A stretch of DNA of 64,000 bases from Streptomyces camelliae (lineage in GTDB: Bacteria; Actinomycetota; Actinomycetes; Streptomycetales; Streptomycetaceae): contig NZ_CP115300.1 in the NCBI RefSeq assembly GCF_027625935.1, forward strand, positions 5,766,001-5,830,000, read 5' to 3'. Positions 34,512 to 43,599 of this stretch are shown in pieces. The position numbers and the translations under genes were made by a program. The notes beneath the pieces were generated by a model. That model searched no databases. It saw nothing but the letters and a program-made list of their open reading frames with translations, and had not been told where the DNA came from. Every line of letters begins with the position of its first letter. Positions within the stretch are counted from its first letter, which is position 1.

Positions 34512-34593
34512 GTTGGGGAGAGGGTGTTGGCAAGATTGTGGTCCGCGTATCCCTCTCCCAACTGGGTGCTAACCCCCTGGCATATGCCAGGGG
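34512..34593. promoter_or_regulatory. Two inverted repeats between ehuA and the IclR gene
   Basis: The first repeat pairs GTTGGGGAGAGGG (34512-34524) with CCCTCTCCCAAC (34551-34562). The second is a perfect 20-bp palindrome, CCCCTGGCATATGCCAGGGG (34574-34593), just after the ehuA stop. The palindrome could be a terminator stem or an operator; it lacks a T-tract, and a related GGCATATGCC core recurs at 49697. Confidence 0.55.
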
Positions 34594-34598
34594 CACCA

Positions 34599-35381
34599 TC
34601 AGAGGACTGCGCCGAGGAATTCCCGGGTGCGGTCCTGCTCAGGGTCGCCGAAGATCTGCTCCGGCGGGCCCGACTCGATGATCCGGCCGCCGTCGAACAT
34701 CAGTACCTGGTCGGAGATGTCCCGGGCGAAACCCATCTCGTGGGTCACACAGAGCATCGTGATGTCGGTGCTGCGGGCGATGTCCCTGAGCAGATCGAGC
34801 ACGCCCGCGACCAGCTCCGGGTCGAGCGCGGAGGTCACCTCGTCCAGCAGCAGCACCTTCGGGCGCATCGCCAGCGCGCGGGCGATCGCGACCCGCTGCT
34901 GCTGCCCGCCGGACAGCCGGGTCGGCTTCGCGTCGCACTTGTCGGTGAGCCCCACCAGCTCCAGCAGCTCCCGGGCGCGCGCCTCGGCCTCGTCCTTGGA
35001 CATGCCGAGGACCTGCACCGGCGCTTCGGTGATGTTGCGCAGCACGCTCATGTTCGGGAACAGGTTGAACTGCTGGAACACCATCCCGATCTTCTTGCGG
35101 ACCTCCCGGACCTGCTTCTCCGGCGCCGGGAACAGCGGCTCCCCGTCGACGGTGATCGTGCCCTCGTCCGGCTCGGTGAGGGTCATCAGCAGCCGGAGGA
35201 TCGTGGTCTTGCCGGAGCCGGAGGGCCCGATCAGGGTCACGTGCTTGCCGGACTGGACGGAGAAGTCGAGGTGGTCCAGGACGGTGTTCGCGCCGAAGCG
35301 CTTGGTGACCTGGTCCAGGCGGATCAGCTCACCCGGCGCGGTGCCGGTGGCGGGGGACTTCGTACGGGGCTCAACGGACAA
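34599..35381 (-). CDS. ehuA: Amino-acid/ectoine ABC transporter ATP-binding protein (EhuA-like)
   Basis: The 260-residue ATPase has Walker A (LIGPSGSGKTTILR), Q-loop (MVFQQFNLFPNM), signature (LSGGQQQRVAIARALAMRP), Walker B (VLLLDEVTSALD) and H-loop (CVTHEMGFA). These motifs are those of the polar amino acid importers, and the whole operon matches the ectoine/hydroxyectoine Ehu arrangement. Its start overlaps the ehuD stop by 11 bases. The true substrate may be another amino-acid derivative given the amidase and racemase-like genes nearby. Confidence 0.88.
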   Translation of the reverse strand: MSVEPRTKSPATGTAPGELIRLDQVTKRFGANTVLDHLDFSVQSGKHVTLIGPSGSGKTTILRLLMTLTEPDEGTITVDGEPLFPAPEKQVREVRKKIGMVFQQFNLFPNMSVLRNITEAPVQVLGMSKDEAEARARELLELVGLTDKCDAKPTRLSGGQQQRVAIARALAMRPKVLLLDEVTSALDPELVAGVLDLLRDIARSTDITMLCVTHEMGFARDISDQVLMFDGGRIIESGPPEQIFGDPEQDRTREFLGAVL

Positions 35382-36021
35382 GGCGACGCTCCAGGGCTCG
35401 CAGCAGAAGGGAGGCCAGGTAGGAGATGACGATGAAGGCCACTCCGATCACGGTCAGGGGCTCGGTGAACTGGAAGTGCTGCTGGGAGAAGAGCCGGGCG
35501 CGGCCGAGCATGTCCAGCACGGTGATCACCATCAGCATCGGGGTGTCCTTGAGCATGGAGATCACGTAGTTGCCGAGCGCGGGAATCACCCGGCGGATCG
35601 CCTGCGGCAGGATCACCGCGGTCCAGGTCCGCCGCAGGGGCAGATTCAGCGCCGTCGCCGCCTCCCACTGACCGACGGGCACCGCCTCGATGCCGGCGCG
35701 GTAGACCTGCATCGTGTACGTCGAGTAGTGCAGGCCGATCGCGAAGACGCCGGTGGCGAGGGCCGAGAAGGTCAGCCCCCACTCGGGCAGCACGTAGAAC
35801 AGGAAGAACAGCTGGACCAGCAGCGGGGTGTTGCGCACGAACTCCGTGACCACCCCGACCGGCCAGCGCACCCACCGGCTCGGCGTCCGCATCAGCAGGG
35901 TCCAGACCAGACCGAGGGTGAAGGAGAGCAGCGAGCCCAGGGCCACCGCCTCCAGGGTGACGAGCAACCCCTGCCAGAACTGCGGCATGAAGTCGCTCAC
36001 GGCGTTCCAGTCCCACTTCAC
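35371..36021 (-). CDS. ehuD: Amino-acid/ectoine ABC transporter permease (EhuD-like)
   Basis: The 216-residue permease has five helices and the EAA loop (VGQWEAATALNLPLRRTWTAVILPQAIRRVIPALGNY). It is of the HisMQ/GlnP type and overlaps the upstream permease by four bases (ATGA). Confidence 0.88.
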   Translation of the reverse strand: MKWDWNAVSDFMPQFWQGLLVTLEAVALGSLLSFTLGLVWTLLMRTPSRWVRWPVGVVTEFVRNTPLLVQLFFLFYVLPEWGLTFSALATGVFAIGLHYSTYTMQVYRAGIEAVPVGQWEAATALNLPLRRTWTAVILPQAIRRVIPALGNYVISMLKDTPMLMVITVLDMLGRARLFSQQHFQFTEPLTVIGVAFIVISYLASLLLRALERRLVR

Positions 36022-36737
36022 GCGACACCACCCCCCACTCCGGTCGTCTGCGCGCGCTTGAGCTCACGCGCCGCCGACTCGGTGGCGGGGCCCTTGCCGA
36101 CCCCGGCCTTCAGCCGCTTCTCCAGGGCGCGCATCAGCCGGGTGAGCACGAAGGCGATCGCGAAGTAGATCAGCAGCACGTACGTGTAGATCTCGGCGCT
36201 CCGCTGCAACGCGAGCCGCACCAGATTGGCGCTGAACGTCAGATCGCCCATGCCCATGACCGACACCAGCGCGGTGCCCTTGAGCAGCTCGATCAGCAGA
36301 TTGCAGAAGGAGGGGATCATCTCCGGCACGGCCTGCGGCAGCACGATCAGCCGGAGCCGCTGCGCCGGCGTGAAACTGAGCGCGATCCCGCCCTCCTTCT
36401 GCGCCGGGTCGACGGCCTGCAAGGCCCCGCGCACGATCTCCGAGCCGTACGCGCCGTACGTCAGCCCGAGCGCCAGCGTGCCCGCCCACAGCGGCACCAG
36501 CTGCCAGCCGAAGGCGATCGGCAGCACGAAGAACACCCAGAAGATCATCACCAGCGCCGAGGTGCCGCGGAACACCTCGGTGTAGAAACCGGCCACGAAA
36601 CGCACGATCCAGAGCCGGTGCGTCCGAGCGATGCCGACGACGAACGAGACGGCCGTCGCGAGCAGTGCGCTGAACACGAGCAGCTGGACGGTGGTCCAGA
36701 CACCCTTCAGTACGAGTTCCCACAGTCCCGTGGTCAT
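36018..36737 (-). CDS. ehuC: Amino-acid/ectoine ABC transporter permease (EhuC-like)
   Basis: ATG 36737 overlaps the stop of the binding-protein gene (ATGA). The 239-residue permease has five helices, the GFYTEVFRGTSALVMIFWVFFVLP segment and the EAA loop (PAQKEGGIALSFTPAQRLRLIVLPQAVPEMIPSF). The C-terminus is a basic cytoplasmic tail. It pairs with EhuD. Confidence 0.88.
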   Translation of the reverse strand: MTTGLWELVLKGVWTTVQLLVFSALLATAVSFVVGIARTHRLWIVRFVAGFYTEVFRGTSALVMIFWVFFVLPIAFGWQLVPLWAGTLALGLTYGAYGSEIVRGALQAVDPAQKEGGIALSFTPAQRLRLIVLPQAVPEMIPSFCNLLIELLKGTALVSVMGMGDLTFSANLVRLALQRSAEIYTYVLLIYFAIAFVLTRLMRALEKRLKAGVGKGPATESAARELKRAQTTGVGGGVA

Positions 36738-37651
36738 CCGCCGCACAGCTCCTTCGCGGTGAGGTCGGTCATCTCGGCCTGGGTGAAACCGAAGGGCCGA
36801 AGGATCCGGAACAGCTCCCCGCTCTTCTTCAGCTTGTGCAGCTCGACGTTGAACGCGTCCCGCAGCCGGGTCTCGGCCGGCCGGAACGCGAACGCCCCGC
36901 CGTCGACATGCGGCTTGCCCTTGACCAGCGGCGCGAACGCCGGCGTGGCCTCCGCCTTGCCGGACTTCTTCACGACCTCGCGGGTGGTGAGCGCCGTACC
37001 GGCGAAGACGTCGACGCGCCCGGCCTCCACGGCGTTCAGCCCGGCCACCTGGTCCGGGACGATGAGGATGTCGCCCTGCTTGTACCCGGCCTCGACGGCG
37101 TACTCGATCTCGGCGTATCCGGTGCCGGTGGCGAACTTGGCCTTCTTCGCGACGACGTCCTTGTAACTGTGCAGGCCGAGCGGATTGCCCTTGCGCACGA
37201 TGAACGAATCGAGCATCTGGTAGTCCGGATCCGCGAAGATCACCTGCTGGCAGCGCTCGGGATTGACGTACATCCCGGCGGCCACGACATCGAACTGCTG
37301 CGAGTTCAGCCCAGGAATCAGCGACCCGAACTCGGTAGGCACAGGTTGCACTTTGTCGACGCCGAGCCGCTTGAAGACGACCTTCGCCAGCTCGGGCGCC
37401 TCCCCGGTGAGATGCCCGTCCTTGTCGATGTACCCGAAGGGGATCTCCCCGGCTATCCCGAGCCGTACGACCCCCTGCGCCCGGAGCCGTTCGAGCAGGT
37501 CACCGCCCTTTGTGCCGGACGCGGCGGCCACCCGCGTGCACCCGGCCGCCCCCAGCGCCCCGAGCGCCGCGAGACCGCCGAGCACGGACCGTCGGCTGCG
37601 TCTGTGTCCCGACCGGATTGTGTGTACGTCGTTCCCAAGTGGTGGAGCCAT
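36734..37651 (-). CDS. ehuB: Amino-acid/ectoine-binding lipoprotein (EhuB-like)
   Basis: The 305-residue protein has a Tat-type lipoprotein signal (RRSVLGGLAALGALGAAGC). The mature part is a family-3 binding protein: VVRLGIAGEIPFGYIDKDGHLTGEAPELAKVVFKRLG, VPTEFGSLIPGLNSQQFDVVAAGMYVNPERC, then VAGLNAVEAGRVDVFAGTALTTREV. This closely matches proteins annotated as EhuB in Streptomyces. ATG 37651 has no clear Shine-Dalgarno. It heads the four-gene operon and is divergent from the DUF3830 gene with 47 bp between, so they share a control region. Confidence 0.88.
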   Translation of the reverse strand: MAPPLGNDVHTIRSGHRRSRRSVLGGLAALGALGAAGCTRVAAASGTKGGDLLERLRAQGVVRLGIAGEIPFGYIDKDGHLTGEAPELAKVVFKRLGVDKVQPVPTEFGSLIPGLNSQQFDVVAAGMYVNPERCQQVIFADPDYQMLDSFIVRKGNPLGLHSYKDVVAKKAKFATGTGYAEIEYAVEAGYKQGDILIVPDQVAGLNAVEAGRVDVFAGTALTTREVVKKSGKAEATPAFAPLVKGKPHVDGGAFAFRPAETRLRDAFNVELHKLKKSGELFRILRPFGFTQAEMTDLTAKELCGG

Positions 37652-37698
37652 GGCGGCGCGGCTACCCAAGCGCACCCGGCCTATGCACCCTGGATTGC

Positions 37699-38193
37699 AT
37701 GGCCGATCGCTTCGTCACCGTCTCACTCGACCAGCGGAACGTGCACTGCACAGCCCGCCTCCTGACCGACCGAGCGCCCCTGACCTGCGAAGCGGTATGG
37801 GAAGCCCTGCCGCTGTCGGGCGACGTCTACCACGCCAAATACGCCCGCAACGAGATCTACGCCCTCTTCCCGCCGTTCGCCTCCACGGAACCCCCACTGG
37901 AGAACCCGACGGTCACCCCGATTCCCGGCGACCTCTGTTACTTCTCCTTCACGGGCGCCGAACTGGGCACCAGGGCCTACGGCTACGACCGCGAGGTCCG
38001 CCCGGGTACGACGGTGGTCGACCTGGCCCTGTTCTACGAACGCAACAACCTGCTGCTGAACGGGGATGTGGGGTGGGTGCCCGGCATCGTCTGGGGCCAG
38101 GTGGTGGAGGGGCTGGAGGGGATGGCGGAGGCGTGCAACGACCTGTGGCGGAGGGGGGCGGAGGGGGAGAGGCTGGGGTTTCGGCGGGGGTGA
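37699..38193 (+). CDS. DUF3830-family (cyclophilin-like) protein
   Basis: The 164-residue protein matches the DUF3830 family: RFVTVSLDQRNVHCTARLLTDRAPLTCEAVWEALPLSGDVYHAKYARNEIYALFPP and DLCYFSFTGAEL. The fold is predicted to be a cyclophilin-like barrel, but no activity is known. The family recurs next to amino-acid ABC transporters, and the divergent position to ehuB fits. It may bind or process the imported compound. Confidence 0.82.
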   Translation: MADRFVTVSLDQRNVHCTARLLTDRAPLTCEAVWEALPLSGDVYHAKYARNEIYALFPPFASTEPPLENPTVTPIPGDLCYFSFTGAELGTRAYGYDREVRPGTTVVDLALFYERNNLLLNGDVGWVPGIVWGQVVEGLEGMAEACNDLWRRGAEGERLGFRRG

Positions 38194-38325
38194 GGGTCTT
38201 ACCCTGCGCAGCCCCCGCCGCGCATGGTTCACCATCGAGGCCACCCCCACCGAGCAGCTCGTCAGGCACACGGCCCCGGACGGACACCTCCACCTCTGGA
38301 CGCTCTGGACGAGTAGTTCCGATGG

Positions 38326-39042
38326 TCATGGCGGGGGTATCAGTGAAGCCAGCGCGATCGGCTGCACCGCGCCGGCGGCGGCCGAGCCGAGCAGCAGGTC
38401 GGCCAGGTCATGAGGTCGCGCCTGCTCACCGGTCGGAGCCGCCGCGGTGATTCGGTCCAGCCGGAAGCCTCGACCGGCCTGCCGCGTGCGGCACCAGGCG
38501 ATGAGGTACCACTTGCCGCCGGCGGTGAGCAGCCCAGCCGGTTCAACGGCGCGGTCGCTCTCCTGCCCGGCCGCGTCGACGTAGGACAGCCGCAGCACCG
38601 TGCTGTCCGTGAGAGCCTGCTCCACCGCGGTCCGGACCGATTCCACGGTCCGCGTCGGCAGCGCGACGATCCGGGCGGCGAGTTGCTGGGCCGCCGTCGA
38701 GGCGGGGCCGGTCATCGAAGCCGCGATCTTCTGGGACGCCGTACGGACCGCGCCGGCGTAGGGGGCGGAGGCGTCGGCCACGGCGAGCGCGGCGACCAGC
38801 GCCGCGGCCTCTTCGGCGGTGAAGCGGATCGGCGGGAGGGTCATCGCAGGGTCGATCGACCAGCCGCCCCGCCCGGTTGTGGTGCGCACCGGGACACCCG
38901 CCTCCATCAGCGCCTGGAGATCGCGCTGCACCGTGCGCGTGCTCACCTCGAACCGCGCGGCGAGCACAGCGACCGTCAACGATCGCGGCGCCACCGCGCG
39001 CAACTCTTCCACCAGTGCGTAGAGCCGAGGAGTGCGGTTCAT
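38326..39042 (-). CDS. WYL-domain (YafY-type) transcriptional regulator
   Basis: ATG 39042 starts a 238-residue protein with an N-terminal HTH (RLYALVEELRAVAPRSLTVAVLAARFEVSTRTVQRDLQALMEAGVPV) and a WYL domain (AVEPAGLLTAGGKWYLIAWCRTRQAGRGFRLDRI). Such regulators control adjacent genes; here the alpha/beta hydrolase is directly upstream on the same strand, with 16 bp between the genes, so both belong to one unit. Confidence 0.88.
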   Translation of the reverse strand: MNRTPRLYALVEELRAVAPRSLTVAVLAARFEVSTRTVQRDLQALMEAGVPVRTTTGRGGWSIDPAMTLPPIRFTAEEAAALVAALAVADASAPYAGAVRTASQKIAASMTGPASTAAQQLAARIVALPTRTVESVRTAVEQALTDSTVLRLSYVDAAGQESDRAVEPAGLLTAGGKWYLIAWCRTRQAGRGFRLDRITAAAPTGEQARPHDLADLLLGSAAAGAVQPIALASLIPPP

Positions 39043-39058
39043 GGGGCCGACGCTACCG

Positions 39059-39991
39059 TCACGCGCCGGCCAGGAAGTCCCGCTCCCGCTGCTGTTCGCG
39101 TGCGGTGATGGTCGACGGGAACAGGGTGAAGCCGTGCATCGCGCCTGCGACGACGCCAAGGTGCACGGGCGCCCCGGCCGCCTGCCATCGCTGGGCCAGG
39201 AAGAGCGAGTCGTCCAGCAGCGGATCTTGAGTGCCGACGACGATCCGGGCGGACGGCAGGCCGGTCAGATCGGCGTACAGGGGCGAGACCTCCGGGTCGC
39301 GGCGCTCCTCCGGACCCATTCCCGGCGTGAAGAGCTCGTAACTTCCTTGCAGCGAGTCGGAGTTGCTCAGCAACCGCCGAGAGCCGAACAGCCGCTGGCT
39401 CGGTGTCATCGACAGGTCGTACGGGCCGAAGGCCAGGTGGGCCGCGCGGAACGTGCCGGTGATGCCGTGCCGGTCGCGAAGCCGCAGCAGGGTCAGGACG
39501 CTCAGGTGGGCACCGGCCGACTCGCCACCGATCAGCAGCCGCCCAGTACCGAACTCGGCCTCTGTGTGGTCCACCAGCCACCGTGCAGCCGCTTCGCAGT
39601 CGTCGGGTCCGGCGGGGAACGGGTGCTCCGGCGCCAGGCGGTAGTCCACGCTCATCACGGCCAGCCGGGCTTCCACGGCAAGCCGCCACAGCTTCTCGTC
39701 CTGTCCGTCCGCAGAGCCGAACGCCCAGCCGCCGCCGTGTATGTGCAGGTACACGCCGTCGACGTGATCCGGCACGAACGCCCGGACCTTCACCCCGCCC
39801 GCGACGACGCGGTCCTGGCCCTGCGGCAGTCGCACGGGTGGCGTGTCGCCACCGAGCCGGTTGCGCCGCAGAAGCGCCAGCACGTCCGCATTCGGCGCTT
39901 GCCCACGAGGTGGACGGCTCGCGGCAGCAGCCTCGAACTGGGCGTTGAATGTCAGGGTCTCGGCGAGGCAGTCCTCATCTGTGATCGTCAT
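39059..39991 (-). CDS. Alpha/beta hydrolase of the hormone-sensitive-lipase type
   Basis: The 310-residue enzyme shows the oxyanion motif HIHGGGWAFGSADG, the nucleophile elbow GGESAGAHL, and later the Asp in VVGTQDPLLDDSL and His in GAMHGFTLFP, giving a complete catalytic triad. It hydrolyses carboxylic esters. It forms a two-gene unit with the WYL regulator, and this pair separates the Ehu genes from the amidase cluster, so it may be a later insertion. Confidence 0.88.
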   Translation of the reverse strand: MTITDEDCLAETLTFNAQFEAAAASRPPRGQAPNADVLALLRRNRLGGDTPPVRLPQGQDRVVAGGVKVRAFVPDHVDGVYLHIHGGGWAFGSADGQDEKLWRLAVEARLAVMSVDYRLAPEHPFPAGPDDCEAAARWLVDHTEAEFGTGRLLIGGESAGAHLSVLTLLRLRDRHGITGTFRAAHLAFGPYDLSMTPSQRLFGSRRLLSNSDSLQGSYELFTPGMGPEERRDPEVSPLYADLTGLPSARIVVGTQDPLLDDSLFLAQRWQAAGAPVHLGVVAGAMHGFTLFPSTITAREQQRERDFLAGA

Positions 39992-40188
39992 GCGTCGACC
40001 GTCGCAGCTACCCGCGACAACACCCTGTCACCCTTTCCCTGTGAACTGCGTCACGGTGCCCGACGTCCTGACTGCCCAACGCCATGAGGGAGGACGGGGC
40101 ACAGTTCGGATCCGTCCCCGATGGCGCACTCGAAGATGCGCAGATTTCCGCAGTCACAGGGATGTCCGCTCCGGCGAGAGGTGAGACG

Positions 40189-41598
40189 CTACGACCTTGC
40201 GACCGTGGTGACCGCCGGCGCAGCCACCACCCCCGCCTCGTACAGCGCATGCGCCGCTCGCAGCACCAGGTCGTCCCGGTGCCGGGCCGCGACGAGCTGC
40301 ATCCCCACCGGCAGCCCGTCCTCGTCCGTCCCCACCGGGACGGTGGCTGCGGGCTGCTGGGTCAGGTTGAAGGGGTAGGTGAACGGGGTCCAGCCGGTCC
40401 AGCGGTGGTGGGCCGAGCCCCTGGGCACCTCCAGGCCCGCCTCGAACGCCGTCACCGGCAGGGTCGGCGTCACCAGCACGTCGTACGTCTCGTGGAAGCG
40501 GCCCATCCGGCGCCCGAGGTCCATGCGGACGTCCACCGCGGCCAGATAGTCCAGCGCGCTGTACCGGGCGCCCTGCACGCAGATCTCCCGCAAACCCGGG
40601 TCCAGCAGCTGCCGTTTGCGTGGGGAGAAGCGCTGGGTGAGCCGGGCCGCGCCGCTGAACCACAGGGTGTGGAACGCCTCCACCGGTTCACTGAAGTCGG
40701 GGTCGGCCTCCTCGACGTACGCGCCGAGGTCGGCGAGGGACGCCACGGTCCGCCGTACCGCCGCCGCGACCGCGGGCTGGACCGCCACCTGGCCGCCCAG
40801 GGACGGGGAGTACGCCACCCGCAGGCCCCGCACGCCTCCCCGCAGAGCCTCCGTGAAGGAGCCCGGCGCGGGTGGCAGGGCTGACCAGTCGCGGGCGTCC
40901 GGGGCGCCGATCACGTCGAGCAGCAGGGCCGCGTCGGCCGCGTCCCGGGTCATCGGGCCCGCGTGGGAGAGGGTGCCGAACGCGCTCGCCGGGTACAGCG
41001 GCACCCTGCCGTACGTCGGTTTCAGTCCGAAGATCCCGCAGAACGCGGCCGGGATCCGGATGCTGCCGCCGCCGTCCGTGCCCAGCGACAGCGGGCCCGC
41101 GCCGAGCGCGACGGCCGCCGCGCTGCCCCCGCTGGAGCCGCCGGCGGTGCGGGAGGGGTCGTGCGGGTTGCGGGTGATCCCGGACAGCGGGGAGTCCGTG
41201 ACGCCCTTCCAGCCGAACTCGGGGGTCGTGGTCTTGCCCAGGAACACCGCGCCGTGCTCGCGCAGCCGCGCCACCGACGGGGCGTCCTCCGCCCAACTCC
41301 CGGATTCGGACACGGTCCAGGAGCCGCGCAAGGTCGGGTGGCCGGCCAGCAGAAGGATGTCCTTCACCGTCACCGGCACCCCGTCCAGCAGGCCCGCCGG
41401 CTCACCGCGCCGCCAGCGTTCCGCCGACTCCCGCGCCCGCGCCCGCGCGTCCTCCTCGGTGAGCCGCACGAACGCGTTCACCTCCGGCTGGATCCGCCGG
41501 GCCCGTTCCAGCGTCTGTTCGGTCGCCTCCACCGGACTGAACTCGCCCTTGCGGTACCCCTCGATGAGCTGAACGGCGGTCAGGTCGGTGAGCTGCAT
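40189..41598 (-). CDS. Amidase (amidase-signature family)
   Basis: ATG 41598 has GGGAGGG upstream. The 469-residue enzyme carries the Ser-cisSer-Lys triad: Lys in VPVTVKDILLL, the cis-Ser in RTAGGSSGGSAAAVALG and the nucleophile in GTDGGGSIRIPAAFCG. It hydrolyses carboxamides. It lies 17 bases after the hydroxyacid dehydrogenase on the same strand and near two racemase-superfamily genes, suggesting a pathway that frees an acid from an amide. Confidence 0.9.
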   Translation of the reverse strand: MQLTDLTAVQLIEGYRKGEFSPVEATEQTLERARRIQPEVNAFVRLTEEDARARARESAERWRRGEPAGLLDGVPVTVKDILLLAGHPTLRGSWTVSESGSWAEDAPSVARLREHGAVFLGKTTTPEFGWKGVTDSPLSGITRNPHDPSRTAGGSSGGSAAAVALGAGPLSLGTDGGGSIRIPAAFCGIFGLKPTYGRVPLYPASAFGTLSHAGPMTRDAADAALLLDVIGAPDARDWSALPPAPGSFTEALRGGVRGLRVAYSPSLGGQVAVQPAVAAAVRRTVASLADLGAYVEEADPDFSEPVEAFHTLWFSGAARLTQRFSPRKRQLLDPGLREICVQGARYSALDYLAAVDVRMDLGRRMGRFHETYDVLVTPTLPVTAFEAGLEVPRGSAHHRWTGWTPFTYPFNLTQQPAATVPVGTDEDGLPVGMQLVAARHRDDLVLRAAHALYEAGVVAAPAVTTVARS

Positions 41599-41615
41599 GC
41601 ACCCTCCCAGAGGTG

Positions 41616-42566
41616 TCAGTGACCGGGGACGTAGCCGCGTTTCTTGTCGACCACGTTCACCAGAGGTCTGCCCGCCGCCCACCGCTCGTACAACTCCACG
41701 AACTGCTCACCCAGTTCGTCCCGCCAGCCGACCGTGTCGCCGCTCATGTGCGGGGAGACGATCAGACCGGGCAGATTCCACAGGGGGCTGTCCTCGGGGA
41801 GGGGCTCGGTGGTGAAGACGTCCAGCGCGGCGCCCGCTATCCAGCGCCGGGTCAGGGCGTGGGCGAGGGCGTCCTCGTCGACGAGCTGACCGCGGCCGAC
41901 GTTCACGAAGAACGCGGACGGCTGCATCACGTCGAACCGGTGGCTGTCGAACATGCGGTACGTCTGCTCGGTGAGCGGTGCCGCCGCGATCACCCAGTCC
42001 GCGCGGGAGAGCAGCCGGTCCAGGTCGGCCGGGCCGTGGACGCCGGTCCGCGCTTCCCGTCCCACCAGGGCCGTCGTCACGCCGAGCGCCCGCAGGGTCC
42101 GTACGATCGCCCGGCCGATCGGACCCGAGCCGACCACGCACGCGCGCGTGCCCGCCACCCGCCGGCTCTCGCGGTGCCGCCAGGCCCGCTGCCGCTGGTG
42201 CTCCAGCGTGCGCGGCAGATCCTTGGCGACCGCCAGCACCAGGGCCGCCACGTACTCGGCGATCGCCGCGTCGAAGATCCCGCGCGCGTTGGTCACCACC
42301 GTGTCGGACGCGGCCAGCTCCGGGCACATCAGATGGTCCACGCCCGCGCTCGCCGTGTGCACCCAGCGCGGCCTGGGCCCGTCGCCCGGCCAGGCCTCGC
42401 GCACCGCGTGCGAGGTGAAGTCCCAGACCAGCAGGACGTCCGCCGCGGGCAGCCGCTCGGCCAGGCGCGCCGCGTCCGTGCGGACGATCCGGGCCCGGCC
42501 GGTGAGGCGGCCGAGCCGGGGCGGCGGTTCGGCATCCAGGACGAGGAGCGTGGGAAGGGTCGTCAT
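41616..42566 (-). CDS. D-2-hydroxyacid dehydrogenase family protein
   Basis: ATG 42566 starts a 316-residue enzyme with the NAD-binding VVGSGPIGRAIVRTLRALG, the substrate-binding ASAGVDHL, catalytic Arg in NVGRGQLVDEDAL, Glu in DVFTTEPLP and His in VSPHMSGDT. It reduces 2-oxoacids or oxidises D-2-hydroxyacids with NAD(P)H. It is co-transcribed with the amidase and divergent from the racemase-superfamily pair. Confidence 0.9.
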   Translation of the reverse strand: MTTLPTLLVLDAEPPPRLGRLTGRARIVRTDAARLAERLPAADVLLVWDFTSHAVREAWPGDGPRPRWVHTASAGVDHLMCPELAASDTVVTNARGIFDAAIAEYVAALVLAVAKDLPRTLEHQRQRAWRHRESRRVAGTRACVVGSGPIGRAIVRTLRALGVTTALVGREARTGVHGPADLDRLLSRADWVIAAAPLTEQTYRMFDSHRFDVMQPSAFFVNVGRGQLVDEDALAHALTRRWIAGAALDVFTTEPLPEDSPLWNLPGLIVSPHMSGDTVGWRDELGEQFVELYERWAAGRPLVNVVDKKRGYVPGH

Positions 42567-42590
42567 ACGGGGCGGCTCCGGGCGTCGTCC

Positions 42591-42690
42591 GACATGCGTG
42601 ATCAAGCGACCGGCATGCGCGGCTCAAGCGTCCGACATGCGTGATCAAGCGTCTGGCATGCGTGGCTCAAGCGTCTGACATGCGTGGATT
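42591..42690. repeat. 43-bp tandem repeat in a divergent promoter
   Basis: Two complete copies (42591-42633 and 42634-42676) and a partial third follow each other. Each copy is itself two related halves built on ACATGCGTGATCAAGCG and GCATGCGTGGCTCAAGCG. The array fills the start of the 235-bp gap between the dehydrogenase and the first racemase-like gene. It is too short and has no spacers for CRISPR. Confidence 0.75.
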
Positions 42691-42801
42691 ATCCGTGGAT
42701 TGACCACGCTCGCACCCGAACCTACCTTCGTCAACACGGGCGTACACGCCATCCCTTGCCCCTCGTTCTCCTCTCCTTCTCCGCGTGAGGCGGTGCCTGT
42801 C

Positions 42802-43599
42802 ATGGACGTCTCCTTTCTCGGCGGACCCCGCCCGCAGCGCGGTGTGGGGGTCGTAGCCCCTTTTGACTTCGCCCTCGACCGAGAGCTGTGGCGCTGGGTC
42901 CCGGACGAGGTGTCGCTGCATCTGACCCGCACCCCGTTCGTGCCGGTCGAGGTGAGCCTGGACCTGGCCCGGCTGGTCAGCGAGCACGAGACCCTCGGCG
43001 ACGCGGTCCGCGCCCTGACCGCCGTCGCCCCCGAGGTCATCGGCTACGCCTGCACCTCCGGCAGCTTCGTCGGCGGGATCGCCGGGGAGCGGGCGATGTG
43101 CGCGGCGATGAGCCTCGCGGGCGCACCGGCCGCGGTGACGACCTCCGGCGCGCTGCTGGAGGCGCTGACCGAGCTGGGCGTACGCCGGGTCGCGCTGGTC
43201 ACGCCGTACACCGTGTCCGTGACCCGGGTGCTGGAGGAGTACGTCGCCGAGGCCGGCGTGCAGGTGACCGGGTGCGCCTTCATGGGGCTGACCCGGGAGA
43301 TCTGGCGGGTGCCGTACCGGGACGTCGTCGCCATGGCCCGGCAGGCGGTCCGGCCCGGCGCCGCCGACGCGCTGTTCATCTCCTGCACCAATCTGCCGAC
43401 GTACGACGTGATCCCCCAGCTGGAGGCCGAGCTGCGCATCCCGGTGCTGTCCGCCAACCAGGTCACGATGTGGGCGGCGCTGCGCAGGCTGGGTACCCGA
43501 GCCGTGGGGCCCTATCAGGCGCTGCTCGACGAGTCGGCGCGCGTCTGGCCCCCCGTACTGCCGGAAGAACAGCAGGAGCACCAAGAAGGGGCGTCATGA
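42802..43599 (+). CDS. Asp/Glu racemase-superfamily protein (maleate isomerase/AMDase-like) 1
   Basis: ATG 42802 is chosen at the conserved MDVSFLGGP; frames upstream lack a site. The 265-residue enzyme has both Cys positions of the superfamily: [11 protein letters not shown] (about residue 81) and [11 protein letters not shown] (about residue 195). The family includes maleate cis-trans isomerase, arylmalonate decarboxylase and the EutA protein of ectoine use. Two cysteines fit an isomerase or racemase. Its stop overlaps the next gene (ATGA). Confidence 0.82.
   Translation: MDVSFLGGPRPQRGVGVVAPFDFALDRELWRWVPDEVSLHLTRTPFVPVEVSLDLARLVSEHETLGDAVRALTAVAPEVIGYACTSGSFVGGIAGERAMCAAMSLAGAPAAVTTSGALLEALTELGVRRVALVTPYTVSVTRVLEEYVAEAGVQVTGCAFMGLTREIWRVPYRDVVAMARQAVRPGAADALFISCTNLPTYDVIPQLEAELRIPVLSANQVTMWAALRRLGTRAVGPYQALLDESARVWPPVLPEEQQEHQEGAS

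Noticed and set aside
42591..42690. Short regular repeats that might be a CRISPR array.
   Set aside because: There are no spacers, the units are contiguous tandem copies, and no cas genes are near.
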